Shown: positions 25,559 through 55,666 of the stretch, piece by piece
How positions within the stretch are numbered: the first letter of the stretch is position 1
How the letters are laid out: each line of letters opens with the position of its first letter
Assembly: GCA_900708905.1 (NCBI GenBank)
Contig: CAADRB010000058.1
Span: 594,545 to 658,544 of the forward strand
Direction of reading: 5' to 3'
Origin: Hymenolepis diminuta
Taxonomy: Eukaryota; Platyhelminthes; Cestoda; Cyclophyllidea; Hymenolepididae
DNA length: 64,000 nucleotides
The notes under the pieces: generated by a model
Seen by the model: only the letters and a program-made list of their open reading frames with translations
What the model was told of the DNA's origin: nothing
Database searches by the model: none
Program-made: the position numbers and the translations under genes

Positions 25559-26177
25559 ATGGGAACTCGGGACGTTGTGGAAGGTATCTATGATAAAGAG
25601 TTTTATCCACTTTCCACTCTCGAAAAATCTGCTATCCCCTTTACAATACCATTTCATAAAGGAAGAAATACAAAACAGGTGAGTCTCAGTTAACTTGTTA
25701 ATATGTTCGTTGTCCTGCAGTCCTCACAACGAGAATGCGAAGATCGACTTAAAATTTCGCCTGACCGGTATAAGTAAACTTATTGTCATTAAGTTCAAAT
25801 TAGTGAAACTAACCTCAATATCAGAGCCGAGCTAATACCAAAAACAGGTTGGGGTTGCTCTGATAGGTAGGCCATATTGTTTTCTACTGTTTTGTGGAAT
25901 CTAAATATTGTCACATGTCTCATATTACTTAAATGTATGAGTAGCGTTTTTATTTAGCAATAACAAATCCCTATTGGGTTCAAAAAATCAACTTCACACA
26001 ACAATGAGTAATCATCTATATGATGGACAGTCAGGCAACGTGATGAATGTAAACGGACTGCAGAATACCGGATGGGAGAGAGTCAATGGTCTTCTGAAGC
26101 CGAAACCATGGTGTCCTCACATTCGTGATATTGAGAGATTTAAATGCGAATGGAAAGCGAGCAAATGTGAAAAGTAA
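25559..26177 (+). CDS. small three-exon gene, unknown function (128 residues)
   Basis: Exons 25559-25678, 25721-25767 and 25958-26177 join in phase and end in TAA. The donors are CAG|GTGAGT and CG|GTATAA; the acceptors are GTTGTCCTGCAG and TTTTTATTTAG. The ATG lies four bases after an AG acceptor, which would suit a trans-spliced or 5'-intron start. The protein is hydrophilic, with no signal peptide or membrane segment. Its C-terminal half contains a WERVNGLLKPKPWCPH motif and ends Lys/Cys-rich. I do not recognise the family. The intact multi-exon frame and good splice sites argue that it is real. Short Trp/Pro/Gly-rich proteins like this occur among ciliary microtubule-associated proteins, but that is only an impression from composition. 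Confidence 0.6.
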
Positions 26178-27075
26178 ACAGATGCTACTCAAATATTAGA
26201 TAGAAAGAGAATTCTTCAGACAGGCACTATTTTTTATCTATCATTTATAATTGGTGCTTTATAACTTTCAATCAAATACTGTCATCAGTTACTAGCTACG
26301 AACCGAACCGAACTCATACTTCTATCAGAAGAAAAGTAGAAGAATAGTACAGATGTTTTGAGATAACTTTACTTGGGAAACCCTAGATTTGTTATCCCTG
26401 TCTATGTGTTAAAATTTAAAGCCCTGATATCCATACAGTAGCCAGAATTGATGCATCATATAAATACTGAATTGAATCTAGACTCCATTCCTAAACAAAA
26501 TTCAATGCTTGAATTACAGATAAAATGAACTATTACTAAAGATGAAGTACTAACACAGCGAAATGAAGAATTTTCAATTGAGAATCATTTACAAAATAAT
26601 GACGAACTGAAATAGTTTTAAAACTTATTTCACTTTGCAGGTTATTTCAATTTGTAGAAAAAAATTATATAACTTATGGTTTGCGTACATGATTCGTTTC
26701 AAAGATGCATTCCTATTTACAAGAACGTATCAGTACTTTAAGCAGTAAAAGATACCAATAAAATATATTTATGGTTAACGGAACAAAAGTTTTATTCATA
26801 CTACAAGTCAAACAAAGAACTTTCTCCATTCCCTTGTCATTTTTTTCCCAATGCACCGCACGTGTCGTTGGTTATTTTTCACCGTTAATTCAATTAAACG
26901 ACTGTACGTAGTCATTTTGTCCAGGTGTAAGATAATCGATATCGCCATGTCAACTATGGCATTGCATGTGAATTTAAACGCCAAATTATCAAGAGTTAGA
27001 TAGGGATCGATTTTAAAAAGCTGTTATTAGCTTGGATCTGTTTTCATTACTAGTGAATCAGTACCTTTCTAAAAG
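26178..27075. other. intergenic stretch, nothing recognised
   Basis: AT-rich, with no convincing exons on either strand. An AATAAA at about 26757-26762 could serve as a poly(A) signal for the upstream small gene, though it is nearly 600 bases beyond its stop. Confidence 0.4.
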
Positions 27076-27480
27076 GAATTTGGAAAAATTCCCCTAAAAG
27101 GACCTGCGTATCTGAATAATGAACTACGTTTTATTCCATTTCATCCGCCCACCTATGTACACCTATTCGGTATATGTAGTCAGTCAGTCCTTGAAATGAA
27201 CCGCTCGCAAATATGCAAGGGACCTTTCACCATATATCACACTAGAAATGGATTCCAGGTAAGTTGAAACAGCTGCACTCGATGAAGAAAATGATAATAA
27301 AATGTTGCCTGGTTCGGATTTTTAATTGTTTAATTCAAATATGATTAATGTACTAAACTATGATTACATCGCACATAGCTCTGGATGAGGGGTATCGTGC
27401 TTTTCCCAACTACAAAATCCAAGGACTTGTTTTATATAAGTTTACGCAACAGTTCGATTCGTGCAATAGCTGCTCACTAG
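27076..27480 (+). CDS. candidate two-exon gene fragment, unknown product
   Basis: An open frame of 61 codons (27076-27258) follows an acceptor-like TTTCTAAAAG and ends at a strong donor (CAG|GTAAGT). It has protein-like composition rich in Pro, Tyr and His, with IPLKGP near its start and GPFTIYHTRNG near its end. An acceptor at 27378 (CGCACATAG) would join it in phase to 33 more codons and a stop at 27480. A different frame of the second exon, open to 27518, looks more protein-like but is out of phase. No start codon or family was identified; it could belong to an undetected gene or a decayed element. Confidence 0.3.
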
Positions 27481-27518
27481 AAACAAACGTATACAATATA
27501 ACAATAATTATCCATTGA

Positions 27519-29049
27519 TATGCTCTAGATCACCGTTGCTAGGCATCTGATGAGATATACTTGGGCCGAATACTTACCAGAATACTTATTGAACGTGTCT
27601 ATATTCTAAGTGTACGCCTCTTCTCCATCTCTAAAGTTAAGTTCTTAGCATTTTTTGTATTCATGCATACTTAGTATTTGATGCAGGTTTAGGAATGTCA
27701 ATAAAGAATGTAGTTCTAAGACTTTTCAGTGCATCAAACACGATTTTGAACATTTTACTTGAATGTCCTATTGTATGCATTTTGCAAATACAAGAAGAAA
27801 GCTTAACATGTATGGCCTAATGAAAAAGTATTGATTCCCTTTAGGAGACATTCGTTATATTTCGCTAACAATATTTTTGGCCGTCTTCCGATATGATAAG
27901 AACTTTGTATTCTGCCTTACATTTAAGACACAGAGTATGTCCTAGGGAATCCCCCCGTGTTTATCAATTTCTTAACACTGTGCGAGAGGACGCTTAAGAT
28001 ATAGCCCTCATGCACCTTAGTTGCTCTGCCTTTTGGCTTTGGGAGTGCGATGAGGCTGGAATTTCACCGACATGGAGCGGTTGGATGTATCACCATCCCA
28101 GGTGTTACTGTTAACAACTTACTACTGGGAACATCCTAGAAGCAGTAGAAAGCTCTAATCTTGTGACGCGGCACCCAACTTGCTCAAAACACCCATTTGG
28201 GAGTTTCTTTACAATCAGCAAGGCACGTAATAACAAAAAATTTTAAAAAGCTTAACATCAATGACTAGCTAACTACTTCGTTCACTTCTGTGCTAAAAAA
28301 AATTACGTAACTCTGAGAATTTCCTCAAATCTCTAATTTATTTCACCCTAAAATGGCACTAATAGACTCAGAAAATAAGTAAAATTCAAAGGCTCCTCTC
28401 ATATAGACCCAAGACCGCAAAGTTAGAGGACAAACAATCAAATGTCATCAGCTTTACTCCAGACTCGAGCCATTATTCTTTAGTATTTCACTGAAAGGCT
28501 GAATATCGTATCTTACGATAAATTTCTGCCAACAAGCGTCGTTTTTATTTATATAAAATAAAAAGACGCAGTCTAGATAAGACGTGTTCTGCTTTGTACG
28601 TAACACCCAATCCATTACAGGGAAAGTGTGCGTTTGTATATTCAGAGTACAGATGGCCGACACCTAAAGAAGCACTTCCAATAAACACTATTATTAATCT
28701 TACTAATCATTGCCGGTCAAAGTGTAGGGAAATGTGAGCTCCCCATAGGAGAGCTACGAAGATTATACTCTACTTCATATCACAATAAGTATTGGGATGC
28801 GTCTCTATGGAATGAACTTAGAAATTAAGTTTAGAATTAACAATAGCAAACTGCTGAGAAAGTTCAACAGAACATGAAACCTTAGACTGTAAAAATAGAC
28901 AGAAATCCCGGAATACAATAATAACATGGGATTGAGCAAACATAAACAACTTACTCAAAATCACTCCAAGCAATGACTCAATAAATTTAGTACATTTTTA
29001 CAAAAATGAACAAAAGAAATTTATGAACGATTAGCAGTAAATCGTTAAT
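27519..29049. other. intergenic stretch without confident features
   Basis: About 28000-28200 is richer in G and C than its surroundings and may be a repeat, but no second copy was found in the window. A minus-strand frame at 28663-28454 follows a good acceptor (GTGCTTCTTTAG on the minus strand) but has no compatible upstream exon and no family resemblance. Confidence 0.4.
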
Positions 29050-30128
29050 TTTTCTTGGATAGAAATTCGCCACTTTTATCCATTACCTCCCAACGAAAGT
29101 TGTCTATGCATACATTGGAGCTTGGATCCGCCGCCAATCTTTTTTTGAGGTCTTCTGAAATGTCTGGAGTAACGATCGGGCCGATGAGTGCGCTGGGTCT
29201 CAAGAGGTCCGGGATTCCTCGGAGGAGAGTGGTAACATAAGTCTAGATAAATCTCTGCTATATCCATTTTTGGGATAGGAAATTAAGGCTGAGTATTAAG
29301 AACGGAGAATTTGAGATGGCGCACTCAGATTTGGACACCAACATAAGGCGATGTCTAGTACCTAAACTGTCAAGTATTAAAAATGCCTTCCACTGTCTCC
29401 TCCATTGTGATATCAGAATTTGCCTTTTCACATTATCAACAAGTTGCCTACCCAGACAATTGAAATCAGACGAGGAGTGAGAATGGAAGATATTAGGACC
29501 ACCAGGCAAGTATTTAAATAGAATAGAAGAGAACTGGATGTTATTTATGAACGTAACAAATGTGATATTCCAAGAGTGAGGAATACTTGGCAGAAGCTGT
29601 TAAGGACGATGCCGGTTGTGGCAGATTTTGAGCATATAACCTCAGGCCACTTTAAATACGAATCAACCAGAATTAGATAGGAAATTGCTCCGATATGTCC
29701 ATCAAGACTTAGATTAATGTGGCCAAAGAACGTCCTGATGATAGGGAAGTGCAGACTTGCCTGTATTTTGTGCAACCAATTTTGACACTGTTCAAACTGA
29801 TCAAGAAATGGGTTTTGCAGGACAGATTCCCTCAAGTTGCTTACATTTATCATCCATCAATCCCAATTGCTTAGGACGGCAAACGAGCATGGGTTCAGTT
29901 CAGATGTCGTTACAACTGATCAAGACACTTTGGGAACTCGATCTTAGTGAACGAGTTAAGAATTTTGGGGGAGGCAAGAGCATCACAATTCTCCTTATGT
30001 CCCTCTAGGCGGCATAGTTGATTTGTCAAATGATCAGACAGATATGATTTCGACCCTATTTGTTGCTTGGGCACGGGAAGCTCGCGGACAAGTCGTTCTG
30101 GAATGACTTTAGGCATGGAATATTCCAT
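29050..30128 (-). mobile_element. decayed Ty3/gypsy-type retrotransposon integrase region
   Basis: Minus-strand frames broken by stops and shifts line up, in order, with a gypsy-like integrase. First comes VIPERLVREL (30128 downwards), typical of the segment before the zinc-binding domain. Then comes a core segment with VDSYLKWPEV followed by a T-rich helix and LGI. Next is a frame-shifted region ending LVDNVKRQI, resembling the usual ERFVDTFKR segment. An open stretch of about 65 codons (29240 down to 29050) in the same frame follows two stops; it may be the post-integrase tail or unrelated. No long terminal repeats or reverse transcriptase were recognised, so this is an old fragment. Confidence 0.65.
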
Positions 30129-30868
30129 AGTGCGTGAGATTCGTTACTTTTACACTACCTCTGACTGAAGGGTGCAACTTCATATCATCATTGACCGCCT
30201 AAATCGGAGTTGCAGTATAAAGCATCATAGGAGATAATGATACGACAGGAAATAGAGGTAGAATTATGAGAAATAGTGCTAGTAGATGTGATAAGAACAT
30301 CAGAATATTTGGCTCCAATTTTTTACGGAAAGAAACCTTATTTCCCCAGTTAAGCTCCCAAACATTTTGCAAATTGAGTGACCCGCTGTTTCTTGAGAAA
30401 ATGAAGACTTATTTTCGACATTGAATAAATAGTCCGAGATGGTCAAGAATATGTGCTCACAATTTGCTATAACCTTATTAGTCTCCCAAAACAGTCAGAA
30501 ATCCCTGAATTGAATAACGACGAAATTAATTTAACAATAAATTATTAATTTAATTTACACTGGCTAAAGATGAATAATTTTATCCTACAGAAATCATGGC
30601 GATAAATACCCCAAAAATAGAATTTAATAAGCCATCCAAACATAATAAGGAAACACTCTTCTCGGAAAAAAAACATCACAAAAGAGGCCAGGAATTGAGG
30701 CAGAGGTCTGATCAAAAGCGGCAGTTAGTAAAAATCAGCAAATTGGATTTGCAATCACTTACCAACACATACTCAATCGTAAACTACAGGTAAGAAAGAG
30801 CAGTTGGGAAAAGGAATGGGAAGGGCTAGAGTTATCGCGGTAATAACATTGGGCCCTCAGTCAAAAGC

Positions 30869-33294
30869 TCATTTTGGACGTCCTGAGCGATCGTCAAGGT
30901 ACCTCTTTGTGAAGTCCTGAAATACCGGCGCCGTAGAGGATAGATTTTGATAAATACGTGCAGTAGCATCAGCAGCATCCATTCGAACTCGCATATCATC
31001 TGCCATGCTGAACATTGTATCCGTGAATTGGGATTTGGAGGTTTGTCGAGTTGCACTCACACTACCGCTTGAGAAGATAGTTGGAGATCCTGTGCGAATC
31101 GGTACGGGAATCGAACCCGGAACCTCTTTCTCCTCTGAGAGACTTTTTTCTGAGTCACTTGGAGTGAGAGGGATCTGTTCCAGCACATCAAAGTCTTGTT
31201 GTGCCAGGGGCAGCAAGCCATTCGAATCGTGTGGATCGACGATATTCCCTAGAATGGAAAGGGAACATTTAATTAACTACCGAAATGTTTAAGTAGAGCC
31301 GGCTTAATAGTCATGTAGCTCACGCTAAATCAAAACCCAAAATTGACAAGGATACAGATAGGATTAAACAGTCAAAAGAAGGTACAGCGTCCCTCAATTC
31401 GAGGTTGACTCATCAAAGTTGATGAGGACACGATAAGCACAGTGATAGCGGCTATCATAGCCATTTGAACCTCTAAGGTACTTTGCCTCTAAGTCCATTC
31501 CTACGCTCAAGTTCTACCTAGTTATTTGTAAATAAATAGGGAAGTGATCGGACCTTTTAACACTTCCACCACCCATCTCACTTTAACTTTAATAATTCCA
31601 AGTCATTAAAGATAGAAATTTTTTATGAAAAATGTAGTCTCACAAAATATGGCAAATACTATACCATATTATTAATAAACCAGCAGAGTGGTTTGACGAT
31701 GTTTGGTAATGACTGATTACCAATGTAGGATTTCGAGTTCGGAAATTGTTCATTTTCACCTGGCGTGTTAAGAAGGTAGCATATCGTCAAGTATATTTCT
31801 CGAGTCCTACGTTGAGTTAGCCTAAATTTAAACCTACAGTAAACGTCTTCCAACCCATAGAACTACTTACCTACCAATTTATCCTTCTCTACTTTTCGTG
31901 ACACGGTTTTAATGTGCAATGGAGTTCATAATAAGTGAGAAAGTGTATAGTTTGTACAAACTCCACAAAACTTAGGTCCAGATCTCCGAGTTTACCTCAA
32001 TAAACTCACCCATTTCATCAAAAACTTCGAACTGTTTACTTATCTTCGCGTCAACAGCAGGCTTCGGTGAAGGTACCTTTTGTCGACGTCGACTTTCACC
32101 AGAAGTTATGATTATATCCCCCGAAGCTTTGAATTCATCATGAACATCCAGCGCTTCTTTGAGTATACCTTTATCTCTCTAAAAATAGAGATGAAAATAC
32201 AAGCAAACCTCGAATGGACACCAGCGAGCTTAAATAAGTTAAAATTAACCGGTAGTAAAAAACTGGATAATAAAAGAAACAGTTGTGTCAAGATGGCCCG
32301 ACCAATTTCTCATTCTTAATCAGATCCAAATACTGTGGACGTGAAATATCACTCAGAAATTTAGGGATGAGATAGTGAATTTTGACCCACGGTCGTGATG
32401 TAATGAATCGTAAGTAGTAAGCCTGAAGCAGATTGATGATGAGGTAGAGTTGTTTTAATGCCAACAGTGTTATTCCTTGCTAATACCGTATACTTCATTA
32501 ATCCCATTGGGAATTGCCTTTTGAAAACACAGTTCACATGCTTACTCATGATCAAATATCAAAATTGTCGAGATATGGAGAATAACAATTACCTCCATAA
32601 ATTCCCACGGACCGAACTTCTCAAGAAGACGTTGCCCCTCTGATTCAGAGGAAATTGGCGCATCACCACGAAGTTCTGAAGGGCTAGTGGAGTCAAATCG
32701 ATCCAACTGACGTTGAAGATTTTCCGTGGGATGTGCTGGAGGAAGACAACCTTGTATGGTCGAAACTGCTATTTTACTATTCAAATCGTACAAAGTCATG
32801 AGGTAAGCTGCTACGACAGCCACATTTGCCGAAGTTCCTGATTCACTAAAACGAGTAAATAAACGACATTAAATATGAAAACAATATAAATAGATTACCT
32901 ATGAACAAGAACATTCCCGCCTTCCATCCGCGCTTGGTGAATAAAATCATTTGTTTGTGGGATAACTCTGAATAAAGCCCTGCTGACCGGCTTTCCAACA
33001 TACACTTTTAGATATTCGTATTTGGAAAGCTAAAGAAAAAAATCAGTTAGATTTTTGAGAACGAAAAGGAAAACAACACAATAACAAAAGACCGCAGGTA
33101 ATAATTTTGGGCAATTAAAACTCAAGTACAAATCATCAAAGAATATTATTATTAACCTTATTAAGTTCAGCATCGTCAGATTGAACCGCTAATATGTGAG
33201 TGATGCAGTTGGCGATAAGTTCCGTCTCATCTCTTGCAGTTTCATTGGAACCGATATATAGGTTTGGAATAATTTTTGTTAGTTGGCTACCCAT
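30869..33294 (-). CDS. DUSP15/DUSP22-like pseudophosphatase with a C-terminal extension
   Basis: Five exons on the minus strand: 33157-33294, 32899-33029, 32593-32845, 32010-32178 and 30869-31248. All phases agree and the product is 356 residues. The first about 150 residues follow the DUSP15/DUSP22 (JSP1) fold. The N-terminus MGSQ-TKI-P-LYIG keeps Gly2, the myristoylation site of these relatives. AYLMTLYDL and NLQRQLDRF match the helices after the active site. The HC-x2-G-x2-R loop reads HSESGTSAN (89-97): Cys is Ser and Arg is Ala. The usual general-acid Asp is replaced by Gly-Lys (58-59). Catalysis should be impossible, so a binding or scaffolding role is inferred. The extension of about 180 residues is acidic and Ser-rich, then helical, and has no known domain. 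It is transcribed divergently from AKT. Confidence 0.88.
31088..31130 (-). other. tRNA T-arm/B-box-like sequence inside a coding exon
   Basis: On the minus strand, within the last exon of the pseudophosphatase gene, GGTTCCGGGTTCGATTCCCG contains a perfect RNA polymerase III B box (GGTTCGATTCC) and would fold as a tRNA T arm. No matching acceptor stem, D arm or anticodon arm was found at normal spacing, so it is not called a tRNA gene. It is read in frame as VPGSIPVPI. Confidence 0.5.
31249..32009. other. intron of the pseudophosphatase gene
   Basis: The largest intron of this gene (about 760 bases), between a GTGAGT donor at 32009 and the acceptor TTCCATTCTAG at 31249 (minus strand). The open frame 31659-31853 (minus) has no splice-compatible context. 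Confidence 0.6.
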
Positions 33295-34888
33295 ATTCGA
33301 TTAATAGATCGACTAAATAACGTACTCAATTGAGACAAATAATTACCAAAAAACAGAGAGCGGATTTTCGACCTTGAAGAGGAATTGTTCATAAGACCGT
33401 CTCAAAACATCACCTTTAGAAAACCAACAAGAACACAAAAATACTACTAAAAAATATACATCTATTTATTTTTTGTTCAAACTTTTGTTTACAGAATTTT
33501 GTAAATATTTTATGTGTGGATATATATAAATACAATATAAATTCGAATTTTTATCATGCTCTTCATGAAATAACTTTCTGGGAAATTATTTCGTATCTAT
33601 TTGAATGCCTACATACTCCTTATAATTTAAAATATAAGATTTAAAATTCATTACTTTTTTCAGAATTTTCCGTCGGATAATTTTTATGACGATTTTTCCA
33701 CTTCTGGTGTACTTTTATTCACATACTACGCACTACTTATATACGCATTTATGAAGCGGCCTAAATGATGCAGAGAAATAGAGAATTCATTTACACTGTT
33801 CAGAATCACAACTTCGGAAGTTCGGCAGTTAAGAAATCCTTTCATGATCAAAAGAAGAAATTCCGCTTCTTATATCACTCGATTCGGATCAAACATTGAA
33901 ACGATCAAGACGAGCGGCAATTGTGATGTTAAATCAGAAGGGACACAAACTGACCTTAATAGCGAAATGATAAAGGGATTTAATCTCCTCAAATATGTCT
34001 TATTGGAGTTGACAAATCGGCGCATGCATTGAAGTTTCAAAATGTATTTCGCGAAAGGATGTTTTGCATTTGGAACATTTAAATTTTATTTCCTTGCTGT
34101 TACTTCATTACTTTTTACATCGAATACATTCAGATGCCCTTAGCAAGGGAATTTATAAAATGCTGAATGAAATCGTTGCTATTGATTAATTTGGGTTTAT
34201 GTTCTTTATATATGGAGTCAGTTATAATAAAATGGATTTATCTTTCTTTTGAGAACTTATGCAATTATTTAATCAATTGAGTCTAGCTATGATCAAGCCA
34301 AGCTCGAAAGTTCTGTTTCAAGTTTGCGCACGCGCAATTTACGCGTGAGTATCATTAACACACTTTAAAACTATTTCAGTCAAGTTAGATTAAATGTCAA
34401 AATTAAAATGAATCCATCAGTTCTTCTGAGAAGTCGGTTGAATTAGAAGTATTTAATAGATTCTGATTTACATGATTTCTGAATAAAATATCGAACGTTA
34501 TCATACGACCAGGCATCAAACAAAGAATCTCAGAATGAGAATAGGATAAACATAAAATGCCGATTTTTCATTGAAGTGAAGGTGCAATATTTGGTGATTC
34601 TTCAAAATTTATTTTTTGCACTCATCCCTGCTTGAACCAATTTATTACAATATATGTCCAAATAACTACCACATTGTAATGCTAAAATCAAGAAAAAATA
34701 TACTTTCAAAAATTGAAAGTGCGTTTTTTTAAAAAATATGCATATTTATTCATGAATACAGTTAATTGTCGAACGAAACAATATCCCGCACATTTTAAAT
34801 ATATTGTCCATTTACGGGTGTCATTCAGCGCGCTCGTGTTATCGGACATTTGTGACTCTATCGTTCTTTATTTATTGATTTCAGTAAA
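33295..34888. promoter_or_regulatory. divergent intergenic region between the pseudophosphatase and AKT genes
   Basis: About 1.6 kb separates the two start codons, which point away from each other, so both promoters should lie here unless distant 5' exons exist. Sequence is AT-rich, with several TATATA-like stretches (for example about 33518-33532) that cannot be told from background. An acceptor TTGATTTCAG ends at 34884, four bases before the AKT ATG. A small open frame at 33844-34032 is listed separately. Confidence 0.4.
33844..34032 (+). CDS. possible small ORF, 62 residues, unknown
   Basis: An uninterrupted ATG-to-stop frame in the divergent intergenic region. It starts with a basic MIKRRN segment and carries SEGTQTD, which resembles the TQT motif that binds dynein light chain LC8, then ends in a Leu-rich helix. 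There is no upstream exon, and the length is within chance expectation for AT-rich DNA. It could be an upstream regulatory ORF, a small protein, or nothing. Confidence 0.2.
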   Translation: MIKRRNSASYITRFGSNIETIKTSGNCDVKSEGTQTDLNSEMIKGFNLLKYVLLELTNRRMH

Positions 34889-53479
<18,591 letters not shown>

Positions 53480-55666
53480 GATGTGAACTTGTTCCTGTGT
53501 CTATTCCCCCTCGCCTCGCCTTGTCTGCTATCCCCTTTTATCTTCTCCACTTCTACGTGTAAGTGCTCAAGTTTTTTTGAAATATCAATGATAATTGCCC
53601 ATTATTATATACTCTACTAGCATAAAATTCGGATGCGTGGCATTGCCGTCTTATATTTTGAGAGGAGATAGAGTTTAGTCGATCAAACCGCATAATTCAG
53701 TTCAAATTGAAGAGTACATTTTTCGATAATGTGAACTAATTGTAAAGTAATGTTTGCTTCCTTGCTGGTTTCAATATAAGTTTCAGCCTAAAAGCGTAGG
53801 AAAATTTTTCATATAATAGACGAATATTGGCTAGTTATGTGAAATTTTTATTATTTTAGATTTACTAAAGGGGACATTTTATTTTGGCAGTAAGTATCCC
53901 AAGACTGCTAAGAAGTTTAAGTGTGCATGTCTGTACATCGATGGTGCTATTGTCAACGCACACGTATGCCAAATTAAAGATCAGTGATTCAATATTCAGT
54001 TGACGTCATGACCAAGTCTATTGGTTGGTACTGGTCAACAGAGTGGTAGCACAATGCGAATTTCTAATCAGAGAGGCCCCTGGATAATACTCATCTATCC
54101 AAGTGAGTACTTTCTTCTCAATGACTTAGGCCTTATGACTTCATTATACAAGCCTTGTTCGCACAAACAGAAATTGAATGGTCTAATCGTACATTTGGTT
54201 TAGGTCTGCATGCTGCTTTATTTACCTTATCTCTTTCAAGAGGGGCCGATTTAAATTGACTAATGTAGTATGCAAGCTGTATTTAAACTTAACAAAGTTA
54301 ACGAAATATTTTGCATTTGCACCATCTGTTAACTCATTCAGTGAGACTAGAGCTTTTGGAAAAGTTCACATTTTTCAATCCCGTCATTTTTGCTAGATTT
54401 TTTAGCGTTTGGGCTGAAAATATGTATAATAGCTTCCAGTGAGTGGAATGGCCAACCACACTGATTAAGTGTGACTAACAGAGAGTGACATTTTTACTGC
54501 CTCGCAGGATAAACTTCATGATGCCACTTTCCATCTAAAACGAGCGTTGGAAAACGCTTTCCTTGATGGGGTTTAGAGTAGCTATGAAAGCGCACAAATT
54601 GGTGCTACGCTTTTCTCATCTTTTCGTTTGAATTTTATTAATTTGATTCAGAAGAAGAAAACACGAGAGGTATTGTTGTAAAGGAGTAAATTTAGATTTC
54701 TGTCTTCAATTACATATTAACACTTAGCATGATAAAACGTGTTGTTCCATGAAGTGTTCCTCTGTAATAACTAACGGATATTTTCTGGTTCAAGATGGAG
54801 TCCTTAATTCATGCAAATGAGACTGTAAGAATTAGGTTATGATTTATGTAAAAAACAGAAAACCGCACCGTCCTGGTTAGAATGCCAAAGGTTGTAAGTG
54901 GGTAAAAGTATATTCTTGAACGGAGGTAGAAATTGATGAGAGGGAGAGAGAGGGATGACAAACTAATTTGACTTCAAACCTGTGAATCTGGTCTATATAA
55001 CTCTGTAACCTTTATTTTGCATTCTATCAGATTTCTACCCTTTATTTCATATTGACTTTCATATCACAAATAGGTAGCAACCATGAATTAGATCTGATCG
55101 TATCTTGAAACTACATTTTAATCGCACGCAATGTATGTGTGTGTCATTTTGTTCCTCTTGTAGTAATAACATGTTTTATATTATTTTGTGATTGAGTGGT
55201 GTGTGTAAATTAAAAGTGCACGACTTTGTGCGTGAACACGTGCCGCTATCTGCGTCCTTGTGCCTCAAGTGCGCCAGATTTAGGCCATGTTCATTCCTAC
55301 TCTATACGAAACTCTGTCGTTTTACTCGGTACATTCACTTTTATGAGATCTGTATTTCTCGAATAAGAAGAGGGGTGGAGGGTCTGTGTCCTTTAAGGCA
55401 GAACTTACAGCTGAGAACTTGGAAGGGCAGCATGCAATCGTCGTTCCTTTTCCTATCTTGGTCCATTTCGGATCCTAGAAACTTAGTATAGAATTAGGAT
55501 AGAATACCAGCCAAAATCTCTAAGTTCATTCCATAAACTCATTTCGTTATCTGTTTGAAGAATTTCATTAATTAGAGCGCACTTTAATACTTACATTGAG
55601 TTCATCTAACTGTATATTCTACCATTATTTGTTTTGCAAGCCTGCTCTAGTTCACCTTGTTTACAG
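53480..55666. other. 3' flank of AKT and intergenic region
   Basis: The AKT 3' untranslated region should begin here, but no clear poly(A) signal was found near the stop. A possible exon end at 54110 (CCAA|GTGAGT) has no clear partner. The frame 55192-55491 is Cys/Leu-rich and unrecognised. Confidence 0.45.

Noticed and set aside
28454..28663. Minus-strand frame with a good upstream acceptor
   Set aside because: No upstream exon of compatible phase and no recognisable homology; an upstream candidate creates a stop at the junction.
29055..29240. Plus-strand frame opposite the retroelement remnant
   Set aside because: It is the shadow of the minus-strand open stretch belonging to or adjoining the integrase remnant.
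32080..32319. Plus-strand frame of 79 codons
   Set aside because: It overlaps exon 4 of the minus-strand pseudophosphatase gene, whose splice sites and phases are consistent.
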